This document shows, in pieces, positions 35,001 through 46,400 of a stretch of DNA of 64,000 nt. This stretch comes from Macrostomum hystrix (taxonomy: Eukaryota > Platyhelminthes > Macrostomidae), in assembly GCA_950097015.1 (NCBI GenBank), contig CATNEN010000038.1, positions 34,372,501 through 34,436,500 of the forward strand, in the 5' to 3' direction. Each line of letters starts with the position of its first letter. The stretch's first letter is position 1. Made by a program: the position numbers and the translations under genes. The notes beneath the pieces were generated by a model. That model was given only the letters and a program-made list of their open reading frames with translations. It ran no database searches and was not told the origin of the DNA.

Positions 35001-38000
35001 AGTCGGACTGCCCGCGGCGGCAAGCTAGACTGTCAGCTGATTTCCCTGGCCCAGCTGCTTGCCTATCGACTTGACGCTTCGCGCGAGCACACCTTCGAGG
35101 TGTCGATGTTTGTCGAGCAGTTCAACGACATGCTGAATCGCGACTGTGCTTTCAACATTCTGGCCGCCCTGGAGCGCAAGGCCAAGGCCAAGGCGGCAAA
35201 GGCGGAGGCGGACTCGGCGGCCGCAGCAGCAGCCGCCACCGCAGACGAATCGGTTAAGTCGACGGAGAACGGCGCCGATGGCGAGCCCGATGCCGCCGCG
35301 GCCAGCGACGCTGAGCCGCCGCCGGAGAAGCGAGCTCGTCGACAGTCTTCGACGGCGCCTTCCGGATCGCAGTCGCAGCCGCTGCGGACCTACAGACCCG
35401 ATCTGCTGCTGTCGTTTGTGTTCTTTGACAAGTGAGCTTTACTTCTAATAAACACGAACGGTCTCACTCCCACATCAATATCTGTCCCTTAGTCTCCTTG
35501 GTTATATTATTCCCTTCTTCCCTTGATTCCATTCTTCCCCTCTACCCTTCATTCCCTTCTTCCCCTCTACCCTTCATTCCCTTCTTCCCCTCTACCCTTC
35601 ATTCCATTCTTCTACTCTCCCCTTAATTCCATTCTTCCCCTCTACCCTTCATTCCCTTCTTTCCCTCTACCCTTCATTCCCTTCTTCCCCTTCGTTCTAT
35701 TCTTTCCCTCTACCCTTCATTCCCTTCTTCCCCTTCGTTCTATTCTTTCCCTCTACCCTTCATTCCCTTCTTCCCCTTCATTCCATTCTTTCCCTCTACC
35801 CTTCATTCCCTTCTTCCCCTTCGTTCTATTCTTTCCCTCTACCCTTCATTCCCTTCTTCCCCTTCATTCCATTCTTCCCCTCTACCCTTCATTCCATTCT
35901 TCCCCTCTACCCTTCATTCCCTTTTTCCCCTTCATTCCATTCTTTCCCTCTACCCTTCATTCCATTCTTCCCCTCTACCCTTCATTCCCTTCTTTCCCTC
36001 TACCCTTCATTCCCTTCTTCCCCTTCGTTCTATTCTTTCCCTCTACCCTTCATTCCCTTCTTCCCCTTCATTCCATTCTTTCCCTCTACCCTTCATTCCC
36101 TTCTTCCCCTTCGTTCTATTCTTTCCCTCTACCCTTCATTCCCTTCTTCCCCTTCATTCCATTCTTCCCCTCTACCCTTCATTCCATTCTTCCCCTCTAC
36201 CCTTCATTCCCTTTTTCCCCTTCATTCCATTCTTTCCCTCTACCCTTCATTCCCTTCTTCCCCTTCATTCCATTCTTCGCCTCTACCCTTCATTCCATTC
36301 TTCCCCTCTCTCCCCTTCCTTCCCTTCTTCCCCTCTCCCCTTAATTCCATTCTTCCCCTCTACCCTTCATTCCCTTCTTTCCCTCTACCCTTCATTCCCT
36401 TCTTCCCCTTCATTCCATTCTTTCCCTCTACCCTTCATTCCCTTCTTCCCCTTCATTCCATTCTTCGCCTCTACCCTTCATTCCCTTCTTCCCCTTCATT
36501 CCATTCTTCGCCTCTACCCTTCATTCCCTTCTTCCCCTTCATTCCATTCTTCGCCTCTACCCTTCATTCCCTTCTTCCCCTTCATTCCATTCTTCGCCTC
36601 TACCCTTCATTCCCTTCTTCCCCTTCATTCCATTCTTTCCCTCTACCCTTCATTCCCTTCTTCCCCTTCATTCCATTCTTTCCCTCTACCCTTCATTCCC
36701 TTCTTCCCCTTCATTCCATTCTTCGCCTCTACCCTTCATTCCATTCTTCCCCTCTCCCCTTCATTCCATTCTTCCCCTCTCTCCCCTTCCTTCCCTTCTT
36801 CCCCTCTTCCCTTCATTCCATTCTTCCCCTCTCTCCCCTTCCTTCCCTTCTTCCACTCTCTCCCCTTCCTTCCCTTCTTCCCCTCCCCCCTTCATTCCAT
36901 TCTTCCCCTCTCTCCCCTTCCTTCCCTTCTTCCCCTCTTCCCTTCATTCCATTCTTCCCCTCTCTCCCCTTCCTTCCCTTCTTCCACTCCTCCATCATTC
37001 CGTTTGATTGTCTCTCAGCTAACTAACAAGCAATGATTTTCACTGCAGAGAACGCGCCGGCTATTTGCAATGCCGCGACATTGAGGACCTGCTGCATGGC
37101 CTGGGCACTCTGCGCAGCCGTCATCAGGTGCGCCGCCTAGCCGAACTGCTCCTGACCGGCGACCAGGCTGGAGCCTCTTCGCAGCGCGGCTCCAAGCCGA
37201 CCTCGGTGCGCTACCGTTGCCTGACAGACTTCACCGAAGAGCTGGAAGGCGAAGGAGAAGATGAGGACGATGAGATGAAGGTACGATTTTCCTCTATAAT
37301 TAAAAATTTGTAGCCTTGTGGTTAGAGCGACTTGAAGGTCGGGGGTTCGGTTCCCGACATCCATTGGAACAATTTGCGTCCTTTAGCAAGAGACTTAACT
37401 CTGCATTTCAGTTCACCCAGCTGTTAAATGGGTACCAGCTTGGGTAATTGAGGGTGTGTCTTGCGTACCCCCAGTCCATGGACTGAACAGCCGTACGCAA
37501 ATTTCAGATGCGCTTGTAATAGCTGCGGCTGTGCTGTTGGCTGCACATCTGGCCCGATTGGGAGCAGGTGTTATCAATTATTATTATTCCAAATTAATTA
37601 TTAATAAAATAATGGGCCTGAAATAATGCTAATGCTAATGTTGAAGATGCTAAACAAAATTTACATCTGTAGGCCGAGATTCTCTCTAATGGCGGCAACC
37701 GCGACCTACTGCCGGCCACGCCCGCCTCCGCTGCCGTCGCCTCCATTGTACCGGCCAAGGCTGACACAGCCGCTGCCGCCCTGTGCCGCGCCGACCTTGA
37801 ACGGGACGCCGCTGTGCTTCGCCTAGTAGACGCCGCCTCCCAGCTGGCCGAGGGCATCGTCAAGCTGGCCGCCGGCCAAACTGCCCGCTCCGAGGCTGAC
37901 GCCGAGCTGCGACGTCTGCGCGACTCCGTGCGCAATTTGAAACGCGAGGAGGCCAACCAGCGACGCGCCCTGGCCGATCATCGCGCTCTGGTGCGCGCGA

Positions 38001-38125
38001 CCGCCGATGCTTTGGAGCGAGCCAGACAGCCGCTGTTCGATCTATTCGACAGGCAGGAGGCCGCCACCGCTGATGGTGCCGAAACGACCGCCGAGCGCGA
38101 GTGGAATGTAGTCGATGCGGTTTGA
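32028..38125 (+). CDS. CCAR: CCAR1/CCAR2 (DBC1) family regulator, 6 exons
   Basis: Exons 32028-32654, 32920-33281, 33972 to about 34434, 34650-35431, 37049-37280, 37673-38125; about 972 residues. Domain order matches the family. Exon 1 has an S1-like domain (FGTVTKMFGNFGYVDDEIFF, then NYTPNMPIKWNADRLEV), a Gln/His/Pro-rich linker, and LRQRYPRLYLPSDFF / WVDAFPIDQPFQLG. Exons 2-3 hold the inactive Nudix-like region (GGPWSPSADG, VGIDLSGCTSW, YRYSRP). Exon 4 has a SAP domain (LPGMKVPDLRRELESRGLSG), and exons 4-5 an EF-hand-like FVFFDKERAGYLQCRDIEDL. Exon 6 is a C-terminal coiled coil. Family members are nuclear coactivators and apoptosis/cell-cycle regulators that bind chromatin or RNA-processing factors. 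Phases agree except that the exon 3 donor is uncertain: cta/gtcaaa at 34434 or a GC donor at 34410. The stop is at 38123-38125. Confidence 0.9.
35500..36995. repeat. 1.5 kb homopyrimidine repeat in CCAR intron 4
   Basis: Units of about 25 bp built from attcccttcttcccctctac, ccttc. The plus (sense) strand is almost pure C+T apart from the repeated A in attc and tacc and an occasional G (ttcgttc, ttcgcctc). It starts about 70 bp after the donor at 35432 and ends about 50 bp before the acceptor. Confidence 0.93.
37308..37590 (+). mobile_element. full-length family A SINE in CCAR intron 5
   Basis: The cleanest copy in the window: A-box tagccttgtggttagagcg, B-box gggttcggttcccgac, then ttggaacaatttgcgtcc, ttaactctgcatttcagttc, cacccagctgttaaatggg, cccagtccatggactgaaca, gcggctgtgctgttggctgc, and an att-repeat end near 37585. 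It fills about 280 of the 392 bp of the intron, in sense orientation. Confidence 0.88.
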
Positions 38126-39317
38126 AAAGACATTGTAAACTTTGATTTTAGAACATGGTTTTCGAGAGTTTGAATTCGCGCCCAAATTTCTGACGGGTTT
38201 CTATTCAGTAAAACAAAACTTTTAATAATAACAATTCGTATGCTAATGCAATGGTTTTACGCGTATAGGACTTGATAATATGTTTGGGTGTATCATCTTC
38301 GAAAATATTTAATTTATTAATTTTGGCGCCGATTCAAAATCTCGCAACTAAGTTCAGCTTTGCAATTGAAAGAAGTTTACTGCAAATAATTCTAGCATCT
38401 AAAATTATTTGACGCTTAAGCGTTTGCTTTTGTTTATTTACTGTCATTAATTCGTTTAAAATCATAGATAAGTGAGTTTTCTGGTTGTCTCTAATTAGGG
38501 GTGTTTCAGTTAATCAGTTATAATTCACATCCCCATTTTAATTGATGCTTCGGCTAGTTTATGTTGTACTATTACCACTCTCTGCTTAATTAGCCCTTAC
38601 TCGTCTCAGCACTGAGTATCACCTGTCTAATTAATAAAAAATAAGTAATTTCAATTTGTACATGGAGTTCTTTTGTTTATTCTAACCCGGTTATCCATAA
38701 AGTTACTTTCTTGCTTTGTCATTACAAAATAACAAGGGTTTTTCCGTCGCTTTGAAGTTCAACGTACTAATTTACCTTGCTCTGTTTTTCCTTGTTCAGT
38801 GTTGTCTACACTTTCGTAGATAATAGTTTTGTCTGGTTCAGCTAAACTAACAATTCCAAACGTCCTACTGTACAACTTTATTTGTAGTTTAGTAGTGTGT
38901 AATTATTAATTATCTTGTAACGTGTTTTATTTTTAGGGCAGTCTATTAAAAATGAATTGATTGACTCTACTTACTACTATACTATACTACTCGGCTCTGT
39001 CATCTTTTTGCTTCGTTCTCAACTCCCGTTGCTGTTGGTTTGTTGTTTTTTTTGGTTTCCGCTACACAATATAATCACTATAAAAAGTATAGCGGCAATA
39101 CAATTTATAGTCTGCTTCAGTGTTCGGTTGATGGTTGCTTTTTCGTTAACTGCCTCCCCTGGCAAAACTAAACGCAACTGTTTACGAGTTTTGTAACACT
39201 CGGCTTTCGTCAGCAAATACTATTGTAAGCCTCTAAGAGTGTTTGCACTTTTAGTCTCATGTTCAATTACAATATAAAACTGTATCAGGGTAAGGGTCAG
39301 TCTGTCCGACAAGATAA
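38126..39317. other. 3' flank of CCAR and spacer
   Basis: AT-rich 3' region; the nearest aataaa noted is about 500 bp downstream (near 38633). No other gene seen. Confidence 0.45.
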
Positions 39318-41885
39318 GTACAGGATGGTCAGATAAGAGTGATACTGGCAATCAGGATGTTCAGATAATAGTGATACTGGTAGTCAGGATGGTCAGATGA
39401 GAGTGATACTGGCGGACAGGATGGTCAGATAAGAGTGATACTGGCAGTCAGGATGGTCAGATAATAGTGATACTGGCAGACAGGATGGTCAGATAAGAGT
39501 GATACTGGCAGACAGGATGGTCAGATAAGAGTGATACTGTCAGTCAGGATGGTCAGATGAGAGTGATACTGGCGGACAGGATGGTCAGATAAGAGTGTTA
39601 CTGGCAGACAGGATGGTCAGATGAGAGTCATACTGTCAGACAGGATGGTCAGATAAGAGTGATACTGGCAGACAGGATGGTCAGATAAGAGTGATACTGT
39701 CAGACAGGATGGTCAGATAAGAGTGATACTGGCGGACAGGATGGTCAGATAAGAGTGATACTGGCGGACAGGATGGTCAGATAAGAGTGATACTGGCAGA
39801 CAGGATGGTCAGATAAGAGTGATACTGTCAGTCAGGATGGTCAGATGAGAGTGATACTGGCGGACAGGATGGTCAGATAAGAGTGTTACTGGCAGACAGG
39901 ATGGTCAGATGAGAGTCATACTGTCAGACAGGATGGTCAGATAAGAGTGATACTGGCAGACAGGATGGTCAGATAAGAGTGATACTGTCAGACAGGATGG
40001 TCAGATAAGAGTGATACTGGCGGACAGGATGGTCAGATAAGAGTGATACTGGCGGACAGGATGGTCAGATAAGAGTGATACTGGCAGTCAGGATGGTCAG
40101 ATAAGAGTGATACTGGCAGACAGGATGGTCAGATAAGAGTAATACTGGCAGACAGGATGGCCAGATAAGAGTGATACTGGCAATCAGGATGGTCAGATAA
40201 TAGTGATACTGGCAGTCAGGATGGTCAGATGAGAGTCATACTGTCAGACAGGATGGTCAGATAAGAGTGATACTGTCAGACAGGATGGTCAGATAAGAGT
40301 GATACTGGCGGACAGGATGGTCAGATAAGAGTGATACTGGCGGACAGGATGGTCAGATAAGAGTGATACTGGCAGTCAGGATGGTCAGATAAGAGTGATA
40401 CTGTCAGACAGGATGGTCAGATAAGAGTGATACTGGCGGACAGGATGGTCAGATAAGAGTGATACTGGCGGACAGGATGGTCAGATAAGAGTGATACTGG
40501 CAGTCAGGATGGTCAGATAAGAGTGATACTGTCAGACAGGATGGTCAGATAAGAGTGATACTGGCGGACAGGATGGTCAGATAAGAGTGATACTGGCGGA
40601 CAGGATGGTCAGATAAGAGTGATACTGGCAGTCAGGATGGTCAGATAAGAGTGATACTGGCAGACAGGATGGTCAGATAAGAGTAATACTGGCAGACAGG
40701 ATGGCCAGATAAGAGTGATACTGGCAGTCAGGATGGTCAGATAAGAGTGATACTGTCAGACAGGATGGTCAGATAAGAGTGATACTGGCAGTCAGGATGG
40801 TCAGATAAGAGTGATACTGGCAGACAGGATGGCCAGATGGTCAGATAAGAGTGATACTGGCAGTCAGGATGGTCAGATAAGAGTGATACTGGCAGACAGG
40901 ATGGCCAGATGGTCAGATAAGAGTGATACTGGCAGTCAGGATGGTCAGATAAGAGTGATACTGGCGGACAGGATGGTCAGATAAGAGTGATACTGGCAAA
41001 CAGGATGGTCAGATAAGAGTGATACTGTCAGACAGGATGGTCAGATAAGAGTGATACTGGCAGACAGGATGGTCAGATAAGAGTGATACTGGCAGACAGG
41101 ATGGTCAGATAAGAGTGATACTGGTAGTCAGGATGGTCAGATAAGAGTGATACTGGCAGTCAGGATGGTCAGATAAGAGTGATACTGTCGGACAGGATGG
41201 TCAGATAAGAGTGATACTGGCAGTCAGGATGGTCAGATAAGAGTGATACTGGCAAACAGGATGGTCAGATAAGAGTGATACTGTCAGACAGGATGGTCAG
41301 ATAAGAGTGATACTGGCAGACAGGATGGTCAGATAAGAGTGATACTGGCAGACAGGATGGTCAGATAAGAGTGATACTGGCAGTCAGGATGGTCAGATAA
41401 GAGTGATACTGGCAGACAGGATGGTCAGATAAGAGTGATACTGGCAGTCAGGATGGTCAGATAAGAGTGATACTGTCAGACAGGATGGTCAGATAAGAGT
41501 GATACTGGTAGTCAGGATGGTCAGATAAGAGTGATACTGGCAGTCAGGATGGTCAGATAAGAGTGATACTGTCGGACAGGATGGTCAGATAAGAGTGATA
41601 CTGGCAGTCAGGATGGTCAGATAAGAGTGATACTGGCAGTCAGGATGGTCAGATAAGAGTGATACTGGCAGACAGGATGGTCAGATAAGAGTGATACTGT
41701 CAGACAGGATGGTCAGATAAGAGTGATACTGGCAGACAGGATGGTCAGATAAGAGTGATACTGGCAGTCAGGATGGTCAGATAAGAGTGATACTGGCAGA
41801 CATGATGGTCAGATAAGAGTGATACTGGCAGTCAGGATGGTCAGATAAGAGTGATACTGTCAGACAGGATGGTCTGATAAGATTC
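39318..41885. repeat. 2.6 kb satellite, 32 bp unit with 288 bp higher-order repeat
   Basis: About 80 copies of a 32 bp unit containing gatactggcagacaggatgg and tcagataagagt. Variants (ggcgga, ggcagt, gtcaga, gagtcat, gagtgtt) fall in a repeated order: the run starting at 39541 is repeated at 39829, exactly 288 bp (9 units) later. Confidence 0.96.
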
Positions 41886-42579
41886 ATTCTGGCAGACAGA
41901 GTCAGAATAGATAGTCAGAGTCCAAGTAAGACATTCATTAAAACAGCAGCAGGTATCCATTAAGCAGTATTACTAGTATTGCTTCGTCCGTTTTCAGACA
42001 ATAATCACAACGACAAGTAAAACTGTAAAAGTAAGAACACTGCAATTATGAACTATGAATTTAGGATAATCATATTTATATCCAGTTAAAGTTAACGGAT
42101 GACACACTGACGCACAGAGAAAATATAAATATTATAATTAGAAGAGCTATTCAAATTGAAGCCGCTTTGAGTAGGAGACAAATGACAAGAGGAGATAAAT
42201 TAAATTAATATTACTGAACAATAAATTACATTCGAATTTCACAAAAATCAGCACAATAAGATGGAGCTTATCGATCGTTTTCGGTAAAAAGCCCGAATAT
42301 AGTGGCGTGATGTAGTTAATGTAAAATTTGTTGACGAAAAATTTAGTTTGGTAGGCAAATCTGGTTAATCACGAGCTAATAAAGACTCGAAAAATAGCAA
42401 AATATTTCAGGGTAGCTAACTGAATGTAAAAATTTGCGAATTAAACTTCCGTCAAAATATATAGCAGTCTACTAAGTCTGCAGTCTATATGCGGTCATGA
42501 AACAATGCTTGATTCATCAGTGTGCCCTGATCAATAATTAGCTTTGCTACAATTGACAGAATAATTGTCTGTAACCATT
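41886..42579. other. spacer between satellites
   Basis: AT-rich, nothing recognised. Confidence 0.45.
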
Positions 42580-43155
42580 TTCCCTGATCCACCAGTGTCT
42601 GTAACCATTTTCCCTGATCCATCAGTGTCTGAAAGCATTGTCCCCTGATCCATCAGTGTCTGAAACCATTGTCCCCTGATCCATCAGTGTCTGTAACCAT
42701 TTTCCCTGATCCATCAGTGTCTGAAACCTTTGTCTCCTGATCCATCAGTGTCTGAAAGCATTGTCCCCTGATCCATCAGTGTCTGAAAGCATTGTCCCCT
42801 GATCCATCAGTGTCTGAAACCATTGTCCCCTGATCCATCAGTGTCTGAAACCATTGTCCCCTGATCCATCAGTGTCTGAAACCATTGTCCCCTGATCCAT
42901 CAGTGTCTGAAACCATTGTCCCCTGATCCATCAGTGTCTGAAACCATTGTCCCCTGATCCATCAGTGTCTGAAAGCATTGTCCCTTGATCCATCAGTGTC
43001 TGAAAGCATTGTCCCCTGATCCATCAGTGTCTGAAAGCATTGTCCCCTGATCCATCAGTGTCTGAAACCATTGTCCCCTGATCCATCAGTGTCTGAAAGC
43101 ATTGTCCCCTGATCCATCAGTGTCTGAAAGCATTGTCCCCTGATCCATCAGTGTC
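42580..43155. repeat. 31 bp satellite downstream of TRPA1
   Basis: About 18 copies of a 31 bp unit containing ccctgatccatcagtgtctg and aaaccattgt, with aaagcattg and taaccattt variants. It lies 3' of the TRPA1 gene. Confidence 0.94.
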
Positions 43156-43409
43156 CTTTAATGCAAGAAAATTAATAGACATGATTGCAGCTTAGAATGT
43201 AATATAGCAATAGCGAAATACGCTTGTGATTAAAGCAGTTTTTTTTCTATAAAAAAGCAATACGCACTCGAGACCTGCTGTGTGAACTGGAAGCATTATC
43301 AATTGATAATATTGATTTTATGAGCTAGAAATAAACGAATTATTTTTTGATTAAATGGATATCGATTTCTTAAGACTAAGCAACTGATATATCCGCGAGA
43401 AGCAAGGTG

Positions 43410-46400
43410 TTAGAGCTCAACCAGCTGCCTGTTCATCTCCTGGTCATCGCCGCTATCGTCGCCAAGGTCATCATTGATGGTGTGAGCCAGGTCTTGATCG
43501 ATGCCCAGTTTTTTAACAACAGCCTTCGGTGGTTTCAAATGTTTAGGCACGAGTGAAAAATAAGTGAGAATTTAAGCACAATTCTCATGCATGGCTACTA
43601 AGTCCTTTGATCAGCCGCCGCACCCTCTCAGTCCTTTGATCAGCCGCCGCACCCTCTCAGTCCCCTTTGATCAGCCGCCACACCCTCTCAGTCCTTTGAT
43701 CAGCCGCCGCACCCTCTCAGTCCCCTTTGATCAGCCGCCGCACCCTCTCAGTCCCCTTTGATCAGCCGCCACACCCTCTCAGTCCTTTGATCAGCCGCCG
43801 CACCCTCTCAGTTCTTTGATCAGCCGCCGCACCATCTTAGTCCTTTGATCAGCCGCCACGATTCAACTCACCGACAACATTGCTTCGATGCGGTGCGTCT
43901 TAGCCCGCACGTCCTTGATCTTGGCCTTCAAAGAGCCAATGCTCAGCTCCATCTCGTCCTGCTTCCGGTAGATTCGCTCCCATTCGTCCAACTCGGGATC
44001 CAATGCCGAGCTCAGTTGCTCCCTGCTCATCCACTTGCGGTACAGCAGCCAGTTGATCAGGGCGAACGGGCTAGCCCGGCGTGGATTGGGATAATAATCC
44101 TCAGATCGGAGAACAAAGCGCCTAGAGATGCTGGCGGGCAGAACGGACTCCACTTCCAGCGCCAGTTCAACCTGAAATTTCCAGGTTCAACAAAGTCAGC
44201 TCTACGCGGATTCGAACTCGCAAGCGAGGCTAAAAACTCACCTGCATTGCCAGCCGTTTTAGTGAAGCCTGCTCTTGGACAGCCTTGATGTCGTCGACGG
44301 CCAAGCCAACCAGCAAGTTCATGATGATGATGCTCATCACGACCATGAAAAATGCGAACACCGTGGAGGAGGTGGCGTCGTAGAATACCTGCGATTGGAT
44401 GGGGCGAATTTCTGAGTTTGCAGTGAACTCAACAGCCTAGATAGACAAGTTTTGATTATTAAAACATTCGCATGCCACTTGGGAATGTTAATTGTACAGT
44501 TATAGAAATATTATCCCTTCAGTGACGACTTCAACTTTTGCAACAAAAAAATTGCTGCTTTGGTGTCATGTTTCTTGACTGGCAGTTGTGTCAGCTGGCA
44601 GTTGTGTCAGCTGGCAGTTGTGTCAGCTGGCAGTTGTGTCAGCTGGCAGTTGTGTCAGCAAAGTAAAAGTGTTTTTAGTGTGATATAATAACCTACCTGA
44701 TTATCCGGCGAGCTAAGATTATCGAATTGGCTGTCAAATATTGATGTGTACTCGAATTCGCCAATCATCATCACGGAGGTCTTTAACAGCGTCTTTGCCA
44801 CCGTGCTGAACGCGATCTGATTCTGCAGCAGGACAAAGAAGGTCAAGCTGAAGGACACCACGAACAGAAAGAACACGAGGAAGAAACGCGAGAAGGTGGC
44901 GAACACGTCGGTGAACATGACAACGTAGATGCCGAAGCGGGGCATTTTTCTGATGAACAGCACCAGGTTTAGCCAGGCGACTAGAATGCCGAAGGCGCCA
45001 ACGTTCCACTGCCAGTACTGCGGATCGGATAGAGCGGAAAACATTAGCCATTGTTGTAGATTTTCACGGCGATTCGTTGAATATTTTGGGAGATAAAGAA
45101 AAAATTGAGAGTGGCCATAATACTGTTAATACCTTAGCAGACACATTTTAACTATAAACAGACTCTACCAAAGCGAATGGCTTACTGTGCGAATTCCTGT
45201 GATTCTCTGGCAGTCATTCAAATCAATCACTGTGGCAATGGCCAGTGTAAATATACTCCAGTCCATGAGGTTTTCCAAGTTCAGATACTTCAGCCGGTTC
45301 ATGAACACTTGACCAATCTGAGGATTGGTGATGGAGCGTTTCATTGAACAAAGTGCAGAGCAGGAGCTTGAAGGCGCTGGGGTCAGGGGGGCAGGGGTGG
45401 CTGCTTGTAAGGGGTTGAAAAAGTGCTGAAGCAGCGGTGGCTGTCTGTGAGGGGTTGGAGTGCGCTGGGGGCTGGGGTGGCTGTCTGTGAGGGGTTGGAG
45501 TGCGCTGGGGACTGGGGTGGCTGTCTGTGAAGGGTTGGAGTGCGCTGGGGGCTGGGGTGGCTGTCTGTGAGGGGTTGGAGTGCGCTGGGGACTGGGGTGG
45601 CTGTCTGTGAAGGGTTGGAGTGCGCTGGGGGCTGAGGTGGCTGTCTGTGAGGGGTTGGAGTGCGCTGGGGGCTGGGGTGGCTGTCTGTGAGGGGTTGGAG
45701 TGCGCTGGGACTGGGGTGGCTGTCTGTGAGGGGTTGGAGTGCGCTGGGGACTGTCTGTGAAGGGTTGGAGTGCGCTGGGGGCTGAGGTGGCTGTCTGTGA
45801 GGGGTTGGAGTGCGCTGGGGGCTGAGGTGGCTGTCTGTGAGGAGTTGGAGTGCGCTGGGGGCTGGGGTGGCTGTATGTGAAGGGTTGGAGTGCGCTGGGG
45901 GCTGAGGTGGCTGTCTGTGAGGGGTTGGAGTGCGCTGGGGGCTGGGGTGGCTGTCTGCGAGGGGTAAGAAATCTGAAGTTCGCAAACGTCAAGCCGGACC
46001 TCCTTGAGCAGGAACAGTATCCCGAGCGCCATCACCAGCCAGCGGGTGACAGCCGGCGCAGGGTGTCGTCGATAATCTGGCGCCGACCGCAGCACCTGCT
46101 GGCACTCGTCGGTGGCCTCCGGAGTGACATTGTACTCGGGATAGTAGGGCCCATAGAATCTGTACGTTGGCGTGGTGCACAGCATATAGACGGTGAATGC
46201 AGTGAGGAAGATGACATAAAGCAGTAGGTTCAGGTAATAGACCCAGCGACCAAAAGATGTCCATTTGTGGCGCAGCAGGGCCGCCACTAGTGGGTGGAGC
46301 AGCAAGTCCTCGCGCTTGTTCCTGCGGGCCAGCGGATGGAATAACTTCTTCACTTTGGGATTTCAAGATAAGATAGGATAATTTAAGAGATAGGATAAGG

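Noticed and set aside
36813-36998. Minus-strand Glu/Lys/Gly-rich frame
   Set aside because: Complement of the polypyrimidine repeat in the CCAR intron.
44172-44241. tRNA-like B-box (ggattcgaactcgc) in a 70 bp TRPA1 intron
   Set aside because: Too short and isolated to be a SINE or tRNA; likely chance.
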